Shown one piece after another: positions 1-4,744 of a DNA stretch of 20,640 bases. Each line of letters begins with the position of its first letter. The first letter of the stretch is position 1. Made by a program: the position numbers and the translations under genes. The DNA lies in contig JAIRYL010000162.1 in NCBI GenBank assembly GCA_031267775.1, positions 1 to 20,640 on the forward strand, in the 5' to 3' direction. The notes under the pieces were generated by a model. The model saw only the letters and a list, made by a program, of their open reading frames with translations. It was not told the DNA's origin and made no database searches. This stretch comes from Tannerellaceae bacterium (lineage in GTDB: Bacteria > Bacteroidota > Bacteroidia > Bacteroidales > Tannerellaceae).

Positions 1-215
1 CGGGCGACAAATCTTTGAGAGTATTTGGCGTAAAATCGCTTAAAAACCTCCCGCAGGGAAGCGGCCGAATCAAAAACAGACGTATTAATTGGCTCATTAT
101 AAGGGATATAATCCGTTCGGGGGGGGAAGGAGGCCGGTTTTGGCAAATACGGCTTTCGGGCTGAAGAAGGACGGGAAACCGGCCGATACAGGTATGATTT
201 ATTTACAGACGCCTC
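1..215 (-). CDS. possible partial ORF running off the left edge, unidentified
   Basis: On the minus strand a frame stays open from an in-frame TAG (216-218) to the window edge, about 71 codons. Its distal part looks like protein: it includes ASLREVFKRFYAKYSQRF, with codon choices resembling the real genes here. The proximal part (rich in Pro, Arg and Ser) looks like translated non-coding DNA. There is no in-frame ATG; TTG at 144-146 is the only obvious alternative start. A run of eight G (119-126 on the plus strand) lies inside the frame. It may be the 5' end of a gene continuing to the left, or chance. I do not recognise a family. Confidence 0.2.
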
Positions 216-284
216 CTAAGATTTAAATTCAAGTTTATGTATAAAAATACCGTTTACCGGTTTGCCTGTACATGCGGGGCGAAG

Positions 285-395
285 GGCGAAGCGCGAGCCT
301 TTGAGCGACGCCGCAGGGGGCGCGACGCGCGAGGGATAGCAGCGGAAAGCCCGCAACGAGCGTAGCGAGCGAGGACTTGCAGCGGAAAGCCCGGC
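285..395. repeat. GC-rich intergenic repeat with duplicated 15-mer
   Basis: A GC-rich block unlike the surrounding AT-rich DNA, made of short GCGA/GAGCGA-type units. GCAGCGGAAAGCCCG occurs twice, at 339-353 and 379-393, 40 bp apart. Blocks with this AGCGGAAAGC core appear to me like a family of intergenic repeats seen in Bacteroidales genomes, but that is recollection, not a search result. No coding potential is apparent. Confidence 0.45.
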
Positions 396-435
396 CCAAT
401 TAAATTGAGAATTGAGAATTGAGAATGGAGAATTA
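391..435. repeat. heptamer tandem array, left arm of inverted repeat
   Basis: ATTGAGA is repeated three times (404-424), followed by a variant ATGGAGA (425-431) and ATTA. Preceded by GGCCCAATTAA, the whole block is an imperfect inverted copy of 547-593, so the two could pair as a long stem with a loop of about 110 nt. Confidence 0.7.
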
Positions 436-440
436 AAAAA

Positions 441-468
441 AGCAGAAAGCAGAAAGCAGAAAGCAGAA
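441..468. repeat. AGCAGAA heptamer tandem array, four copies
   Basis: Four perfect copies of AGCAGAA (441-447, 448-454, 455-461, 462-468), followed by TGGAGAATT (469-477). The same 7-bp period as the neighbouring ATTGAGA array suggests a shared slippage-type origin. Confidence 0.8.
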
Positions 469-500
469 TGGAGAATTAGCAAATGGATCAGACGCTTCTT

Positions 501-532
501 GCATGGGTAGAATGATTGCCGTGCTTTTTTTT
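501..532 (+). terminator. weak terminator-like hairpin with T8 tract
   Basis: GCATGG (501-506) can pair with CCGTGC (519-524, one G-T pair) around a 12-nt loop and is followed by eight T (525-532). The shape is that of an intrinsic terminator, but no gene on the plus strand precedes it, so it may be fortuitous. Confidence 0.25.
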
Positions 533-546
533 CGTTCGATTTATTT

Positions 547-593
547 TAATTCTCCATTCTCCATTCTCCATTCTCCATTTAATTTGGGCGCGG
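547..593. repeat. heptamer tandem array, right arm of inverted repeat
   Basis: Four copies of TCTCCAT (551-557, 558-564, 565-571, 572-578) followed by TTAATTTGGGCGCGG. Its reverse complement (ATGGAGA units preceded by CGCGCCCAAATTAA) matches the block at 391-435 imperfectly. Confidence 0.75.
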
Positions 594-721
594 CCAAAGG
601 AAGGACTTGCGGCCTGACCGGAATGGCTTTTTATGTGTGAAAATCAGACGCCTCCTTAGTTGACAGGCAACAAAATTCAGATGCGTTTACACGGGGGAAA
701 AGAAAGAAATATGATTCTAAA

Positions 722-753
722 TTTGTGTAATTTAAAAAAAGAGACTATTTTTG
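722..753 (+). promoter_or_regulatory. Bacteroidota-type promoter for the tRNA-Leu unit
   Basis: TTTG (722-725) and TATTTTTG (746-753) are separated by 20 nt, matching the primary sigma factor pattern of Bacteroidota (TTTG, about 19-21 nt, TAnnTTTG). Transcription would begin near 760 and run through the hairpin at 763-809 into the tRNA at 831. Confidence 0.6.
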
Positions 754-762
754 AACCCGAAA

Positions 763-809
763 AGAAAAACAGGTTGACGCCCGGATAAACGCACGCAACC
801 TGTTTTTCT
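763..809. other. long perfect hairpin in the tRNA leader
   Basis: A 14-bp perfect stem (763-776 with 796-809; core AAAAACAGGTTG / CAACCTGTTTTT) closes a 19-nt loop. With A-tract on the left arm and T-tract on the right it looks like a bidirectional terminator, yet it lies between the predicted promoter (722-753) and the tRNA. It could be a processing or attenuation structure, or the terminator of a lost neighbour. Confidence 0.6.
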
Positions 810-830
810 CTCATCTTTAAGAGAAAAGAT

Positions 831-914
831 GCTCGGATGGTGGAATGGTAGACACGAAGGACTTAAAATCCTTTGGCTATTGCAGCTGTGCGGGTTCAAG
901 TCCCGCTCCGAGTA
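831..914 (+). tRNA. tRNA-Leu (anticodon UAA)
   Basis: A full class II cloverleaf of 84 nt. The acceptor stem GCTCGGA (831-837) pairs with TCCGAGT (907-913, closing with a G-U pair), with A914 as discriminator. The anticodon stem AAGGA/TCCTT (857-861 with 869-873) holds the loop CTTAAAA with anticodon TAA at 864-866, which reads UUA. An extended variable arm and a T arm with GGTTCAAGTCC follow, as expected for leucine tRNA. The 3' CCA is not encoded (ACAAAG follows), so it must be added post-transcriptionally. The gene stands alone between its own promoter and terminator. Confidence 0.96.
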
Positions 915-919
915 CAAAG

Positions 920-956
920 AAGACCTTTGAGTCGTTTTGACTTTGAGGTCTTTTTT
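920..956 (+). terminator. intrinsic terminator of tRNA-Leu
   Basis: AAGACCT (920-926) pairs with AGGTCTT (946-952), with an inner partial stem AGTC/GACT, and the transcript ends in a run of T to 956. It begins six nt after the tRNA, so it most likely ends the tRNA transcript. Confidence 0.85.
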
Positions 957-1098
957 GTTTTTACAAGGCGCTAATGAAATGCCGGTACGCAGGAAAGGCG
1001 CTCTCCCGTCCTTGCAATTGCCTGTGCAGCTTCAATTCTTGCAAATAGAAGCAACAGACGGACAAGGCTTGTTTTATGTCTTTTAATAAATGATAATC

Positions 1099-1704
1099 TT
1101 ATTTTTCCTGCCGGCAACTGTCGGCGTCCTTTCGGGGTTCGCGTTTTTCCATGGATACGTCTCCCGAATGAATAAATACGTTCAGCGCTATCGCCGCACA
1201 AGCTTCGGCGTCTGCCAGGGCGTGATGATGTTGCCGTAAGTCGTAATTGCAATGCGCCGCCACGGTCTGCAACTGATGATTGGGCAGCGTATTTCCAAAT
1301 ATGCGTCGCGACGCCCGACAGGTACAAAAAAACTCGTAACGGGGATAATCCATTTGATATACGCGATGCGCCGCTCGCAGACAGCCCTCGTCGAAAGGAC
1401 TGTTGTGCGCTATCAAGGGCAATCCGTCAATTTTCGGCGCAATTTCCATCCATACGTGCGGAAAAACCGGTTCGTTTTGCGTGTCGCTGTCGCTCAGTCC
1501 ATGAATCTTTGTATTCCAGTATGAATACCATTCAGGCTCCGGGCGAATGAGGCGGTAAATCTTTTCCGTAATTTGTCCGCCTCGAACAATCACGACGCCT
1601 ACGCTGCAAACGCTTGAAGGGTTGCGGTTTGCTGTTTCAAAATCTATGGCTGCGAAATCTTTCCGTTCGGCAAGTATTTTTTCCGCGCTGATAATTCGTT
1701 GCAT
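1099..1704 (-). CDS. DnaQ-like DEDDh 3'-5' exonuclease
   Basis: A 201-residue protein with the three exonuclease motifs of the RNase T/DnaQ superfamily: ExoI DFETAN (D21, E23), ExoII NSPFDEG (D105) and ExoIII HHALADAEA (H160, D165). These are the four acidic metal ligands and catalytic histidine of DEDDh enzymes, which remove nucleotides from 3' ends of DNA or RNA with two divalent metals. The domain fills residues 15-175; the last 25 residues are charged and probably disordered. There is no polymerase or BRCT domain, so it is a free-standing exonuclease rather than part of a PolC-type polymerase; a repair or proofreading role is inferred. The ATG at 1702-1704 lies just downstream of a good -7 element. 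By eye it is richer in G+C than its neighbours. It is monocistronic. Confidence 0.88.
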   Translation of the reverse strand: MQRIISAEKILAERKDFAAIDFETANRNPSSVCSVGVVIVRGGQITEKIYRLIRPEPEWYSYWNTKIHGLSDSDTQNEPVFPHVWMEIAPKIDGLPLIAHNSPFDEGCLRAAHRVYQMDYPRYEFFCTCRASRRIFGNTLPNHQLQTVAAHCNYDLRQHHHALADAEACAAIALNVFIHSGDVSMEKREPRKDADSCRQEK

Positions 1705-1731
1705 AATAACTTGTTTTTACTATCGACGCCG

Positions 1732-1739
1732 CAAAGTTA
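1732..1739 (-). promoter_or_regulatory. -7 element upstream of the exonuclease gene
   Basis: Reads TAACTTTG on the minus strand, fitting the TAnnTTTG consensus. It lies 27 nt upstream of the ATG. I found no convincing TTTG about 20 nt further upstream, so only the proximal element is supported. Confidence 0.5.
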
Positions 1740-2037
1740 CGACAAGGCTGCGCCAAAACAGGGTATTGTTTGAAAGATATTTCCGCTTCTCACAACGTTC
1801 CGAATCCTGCTCTGGGCGTATAGACGGAAGAAAGTCAAGGGTATATTCTAAAAAAACAAAGAGAATGCATTACTTTTCGTTTGATTTCTTTTAAAATTTA
1901 CGAATCTTTATCTTCTTTATGTATTTTGGCGAGCGCTATTCCGTGATAAAATTGCATATAATTCATTAGCAAGCGACTTGTACGACATACCCTCCGTTTA
2001 TTTCACAAGCGACCCCCCTGCATGGCATGTGTAATTG

Positions 2038-2082
2038 GCAAATAAAAAAACCATCCTGTACAAGGACGGTTTTTTTATTTGC
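2038..2082 (-). terminator. strong bidirectional terminator hairpin
   Basis: A 20-bp stem with a single A-C mismatch (2038-2057 with 2063-2082) around a 5-nt loop: GCAAAT, A7, CC, then TCCT paired with AGGA, GG, T7, ATTTGC. A and T tracts on the two arms let it work in both directions. On the minus strand it could end readthrough from dusB, whose stop codon is about 180 nt upstream, or end a short RNA starting near 2160. Confidence 0.75.
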
Positions 2083-2166
2083 TTTCTGAAGAAGCAATCT
2101 CACGATTCCCTCTCCACAAAGACTTGTTAACCTTAGATCTAAAATACTATGAAAAAAACTCTGTGA

Positions 2167-2174
2167 CAAATATA
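2167..2174 (-). promoter_or_regulatory. possible -7 element in front of the 2038-2082 hairpin
   Basis: TATATTTG on the minus strand fits TAnnTTTG. With the terminator at 2082-2038 it would define a non-coding transcript of about 120 nt. No clear -33 TTTG is present, so support is weak. Confidence 0.25.
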
Positions 2175-2209
2175 GAAATATTTCCAGGTTAGCATCCCCT
2201 ATTTTTGTA

Positions 2210-2247
2210 ACATAATGTTTTAAAAATGTATCAATGACACATTATGT
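2210..2247. repeat. 9-bp inverted repeat downstream of dusB
   Basis: ACATAATGT (2210-2218) and ACATTATGT (2239-2247) are exact reverse complements separated by 20 nt, starting 17 nt after the dusB stop codon. It is an AT-rich hairpin without a clear T-tract on the minus strand, so it would be a weak terminator or 3'-end stabilising structure at best. Confidence 0.45.
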
Positions 2248-2264
2248 ATTTTAGGCGGATTATG

Positions 2265-3251
2265 CTATTCTAATCCGTATTTATGTGGAATATAGTTTAT
2301 TATGCTAAATAGCTCATCAATTGTTGCAGCACGCAGCATATTAATTCGCGTTTGCCGGAAATCGGGGAGTCCTTTAAATATTGGAGTGGCGGCTAAATGC
2401 CTTCTGATATGTAAAATGCCCCGGTGTTCGTCTAATCGCTCCACACTTTGCAGAACTTGTTTTTTTAATATGTTCAGATACCATTGAAAATGTCGAGGAG
2501 GTAACGGCGTATTGTTTATTAAGTAATGTTTTATTTCTTCAAATATCCAGGGTCGCCCTATGCTGCCTCGCCCTACCATAATGGCGTCTACGCCGTATGT
2601 TTCAAAATATTCTTTGCAAATTTGTGCGGATGTAACGTCTCCATTGCCTATAACAGGAATATGTATGCGCGGATTTTCTTTTACTTTGCCAATGAGCGTC
2701 CAGTCTGCTTCGCCTGTATACATTTGGCTGCGGGTACGTCCATGTATGCTGAGCGCCGCTATTCCGCAATCTTGTAATTGTTCGGCCAGTTGTTCAATAA
2801 TCAAATCGTTTTTATCCCAGCCTAACCGGGTTTTAACGGTAACCGGTATTTTTACGGCCTTTACCACCTGTCGAACGATCTGAAGCATTAAGGGAATGTT
2901 GTGTAACATTCCGGCTCCGGCGCCTTTTCCCGCAACTTTCTTAACCGGACATCCAAAGTTTAAATCCAGTATATCAGGTTTTGCTTCTTCGCAAATACGG
3001 GCAGCCTCTACCATAGCTTCTACTTCTTTGCCGTAAATTTGAATGGCTACCGGACGTTCATCGTTTGAAACGGTAAGCTTTTGTTTGGTTTTACTTACCT
3101 GGCGAATTAAGGCGTCGCTGGATACAAATTCGGTATATACCATGTCTGCTCCAAAATGTTTACACATCAAACGGAAGGAAATATCCGTTACATCTTCCAT
3201 AGGCGCCAGTAATACGGGCTGTTTGCCTAAATCTATCAAACCTATTTTCAT
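2265..3251 (-). CDS. dusB: tRNA-dihydrouridine synthase (DusB family)
   Basis: This FMN-dependent enzyme reduces uridine to dihydrouridine in tRNA D-loops using NADPH. With the ATG at 3249-3251 the protein has 328 residues, the usual DusB length, and starts MKIGLIDLGKQPVLLAPMED. An upstream ATG (3336-3338) would add 29 atypical residues and lie beyond the predicted promoter, so I reject it. Visible signatures are LAPMEDVTD (15-23) at the start of the TIM barrel, DLNFGCP with the catalytic cysteine C101, the following KxxGKGAG loop, KTRLGW, HGRTR, IGNGDV and VGRGSIGRPW of the FMN phosphate site. It is transcribed divergently from the dcw cluster, with 223 bp between the two start codons. In other Bacteria dus genes are often close to fis or ntrC; that is not seen here. 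Confidence 0.93.
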   Translation of the reverse strand: MKIGLIDLGKQPVLLAPMEDVTDISFRLMCKHFGADMVYTEFVSSDALIRQVSKTKQKLTVSNDERPVAIQIYGKEVEAMVEAARICEEAKPDILDLNFGCPVKKVAGKGAGAGMLHNIPLMLQIVRQVVKAVKIPVTVKTRLGWDKNDLIIEQLAEQLQDCGIAALSIHGRTRSQMYTGEADWTLIGKVKENPRIHIPVIGNGDVTSAQICKEYFETYGVDAIMVGRGSIGRPWIFEEIKHYLINNTPLPPRHFQWYLNILKKQVLQSVERLDEHRGILHIRRHLAATPIFKGLPDFRQTRINMLRAATIDELFSIINYIPHKYGLE

Positions 3252-3270
3252 AAAGCGTAAAATATGATTG

Positions 3271-3278
3271 CAAAAGTA
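3271..3278 (-). promoter_or_regulatory. -7 element upstream of dusB
   Basis: TACTTTTG followed by CA on the minus strand matches the Bacteroidota TAnnTTTG element well and ends 19 nt upstream of the dusB ATG, implying a very short leader. No clear -33 TTTG was found. It also argues for the downstream dusB start. Confidence 0.5.
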
Positions 3279-3474
3279 CGCGAATAATTTTGTTTTCATA
3301 GTACAGTCATGGGACGAGGCCGTCGTTGATTTTAGCAAAATGATTTTTTTATATTCTTTTTTGCGATGGAAACGTTGTATTTTATATGTTGAAAACTTTT
3401 TTTATCCTTTCTTTTACCGCTATTTGGGATGTACCGATGTAAATGTGTATTTTTACCCTGAATTTAATATAAAA

Positions 3475-4395
3475 ATGCAACTAAGGATGGAAGGTTGTTA
3501 TCATGTTCCTGTTATGTTGCAGGAGAGTTTAGAAGGTTTACGGATCATTCCTTCCGGCGTTTATGTAGACGTTACGTTTGGCGGCGGCGGACATTCCCGC
3601 GAGATATTAAACCGGCTGAGAGAAAAAGGCTGTTTGTTTGGATTTGATCAGGATGCTGATGCAGAACAAAATATCCTTCATGATACGCGTTTCATATTTG
3701 TTCGGAGTAATTTCCGGTATTTGTATAATTTTATGCGTTATCATCAGATGGCGGGCAGGGTAGATGGGATATTAGCAGACTTAGGCGTTTCTTCCCATCA
3801 TTTTGACGATGAACAGCGAGGTTTTTCTTTTCGTTTTGAAGGGAAATTAGATATGCGTATGAATACGCGCGCCGGCTATACTGCGGCCGACGTGTTGAAT
3901 ACCTACCGGGAAGAAGCATTGGCTAACGTATTTTATTTGTATGGAGAATTGAAGGCAGCCAAAAGATTGGCGTCTTTGATAGTGAAGAGCCGGGATGTAG
4001 AAAAAATAAAATCGGTGGAACAGTTGTTGCAAATTATAAAACCCTTGACAAGCAGAGAAAAAGAAAAAAAGTTTTTGGCTCAGTTTTTTCAATCTTTGCG
4101 TATGGAAGTAAATAATGAATTGCAGGCTTTGAAAGATATGTTAAACCAAACATTAGATGTAATTAAGCCTGGCGGGCGGCTGGCAGTAATAACGTATCAT
4201 TCGTTGGAAGACAGGCTGGTAAAGAATTTTCTGCGGACGGGAAATTTTGAAGGGGAGGCTATACGGGACTTTTATGGAAATGCGGAAACACCTTTCCATT
4301 TGATAAATACGAAAGCGCTTACGCCTTCGGAAGAGGAAATAGAAAGAAATCCACGTTCGCGAAGCGCTAAATTGCGAATAGCAGAAGTGAAATAG
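3475..4395 (+). CDS. rsmH: 16S rRNA (cytosine1402-N4)-methyltransferase RsmH (MraW)
   Basis: This SAM-dependent enzyme methylates N4 of C1402 in the ribosomal P site and is normally the first or second gene of the dcw cluster. The protein has 306 residues from ATG 3475; ATG 3487 (302 residues) is equally possible. The frame is open 69 codons further up to 3268, but that stretch is aromatic-rich and unlike RsmH, and the A-rich TATAAAAATG context suits a Bacteroidota start. Visible are YHVPVMLQE, the SAM loop FGGGGHS (35-41), GFDQDADA (56-63), the LADLGVSSHHFD motif, RGFSFRFEGKLDMRM, ITYHSLEDRLVKNF and the C-terminal NPRSRSAKLR. No mraZ lies upstream, and I see no convincing TAnnTTTG promoter in 3279-3474. 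The stop is 4 nt before the ftsL-like gene. Confidence 0.95.
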   Translation: MQLRMEGCYHVPVMLQESLEGLRIIPSGVYVDVTFGGGGHSREILNRLREKGCLFGFDQDADAEQNILHDTRFIFVRSNFRYLYNFMRYHQMAGRVDGILADLGVSSHHFDDEQRGFSFRFEGKLDMRMNTRAGYTAADVLNTYREEALANVFYLYGELKAAKRLASLIVKSRDVEKIKSVEQLLQIIKPLTSREKEKKFLAQFFQSLRMEVNNELQALKDMLNQTLDVIKPGGRLAVITYHSLEDRLVKNFLRTGNFEGEAIRDFYGNAETPFHLINTKALTPSEEEIERNPRSRSAKLRIAEVK

Positions 4396-4399
4396 TGAT

Positions 4400-4741
4400 A
4401 TGGCGGCAGAGAGGAAAAAGAAAAAAAGAAAAGAGAGTTCATTCATGTATATATTAGGAGGCGGAATCTTAAAAGAAGATTTTATCCTTCGTCATACAAA
4501 AATGATTGTGTTGGTGGTAATGATGGTCTTTTTCTTTATAGGCAATCGTTATACCTGTATGCAGAAATTAAGAGAAATAGACCGTTTGCAGCAGCAATTG
4601 CGCGATTTGCGTTATGAAGCTCTCTCTATATCATCCGAGTTGACAGGGAATAGCAGACAATCGCAGATAGAATCGCTTGTCGAGCGGCAAGGACTTGAGT
4701 TGGAAGGAGCAAAAAACCCTCCTTATGAATTAGTTAAGTGA
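4400..4741 (+). CDS. FtsL-like cell division protein
   Basis: A 113-residue bitopic membrane protein: basic N-terminus (KKKKRK, 7-11), a hydrophobic segment at about 34-48 and an extracytoplasmic helix with heptad character at about 56-82, followed by a short tail. The size, topology and position between rsmH and the transpeptidase gene are those of FtsL, which pairs with an FtsB-type partner and FtsQ and activates FtsW-FtsI at the septum. FtsL sequences diverge greatly, so the call rests on topology and synteny rather than motifs. It begins 4 nt after rsmH and ends 3 nt before ftsI, so the three genes are very likely co-transcribed. Confidence 0.8.
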   Translation: MAAERKKKKRKESSFMYILGGGILKEDFILRHTKMIVLVVMMVFFFIGNRYTCMQKLREIDRLQQQLRDLRYEALSISSELTGNSRQSQIESLVERQGLELEGAKNPPYELVK

Positions 4742-4744
4742 AAA

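Larger units (their letters stand above)
206..659. repeat. repeat island bracketed by a 15-bp direct repeat
   Basis: CAGACGCCTCCTAAG (206-220) recurs as CAGACGCCTCCTTAG (645-659), matching at 14 of 15 positions, with a degenerate third copy at 489-501. Between them lie GC-rich repeats and heptamer arrays in opposite orientation (391-435 against 547-593). Direct repeats around an imperfect inverted repeat resemble a small non-autonomous insertion such as a MITE, but no transposase is visible and the ends of the inverted repeat do not abut the direct repeats. I see no gene in this stretch. Confidence 0.4.
1740..2264. other. intergenic region without a convincing gene
   Basis: This 525-bp gap between two minus-strand genes contains one strong hairpin (2038-2082), a minus-strand -7-like element (2167-2174) and a 9-bp inverted repeat (2210-2218 with 2239-2247). 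Short open frames exist, but the longest crosses the strong hairpin and none has recognisable similarity. Confidence 0.6.

Noticed and set aside
216..482. 88-codon minus-strand open frame over the repeat island
   Set aside because: It is translated tandem repeats and GC-rich repeat DNA, low in complexity, with no family resemblance.
404..578. CRISPR-like array from evenly spaced repeats
   Set aside because: The units are 7 bp and directly contiguous with no spacers, so these are simple tandem repeats; no cas genes are present.
971..1327. 118-codon minus-strand frame overlapping the exonuclease gene
   Set aside because: It is an out-of-frame shadow of a gene whose own frame carries all catalytic motifs.
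1966..2169. 67-codon minus-strand frame
   Set aside because: It crosses the strong terminator hairpin at 2038-2082 and has no recognisable similarity or ribosome binding context.
3300..3474. Degenerate mraZ in front of rsmH
   Set aside because: Translation of the open frame gives an aromatic-rich sequence with no resemblance to the MraZ fold motifs.
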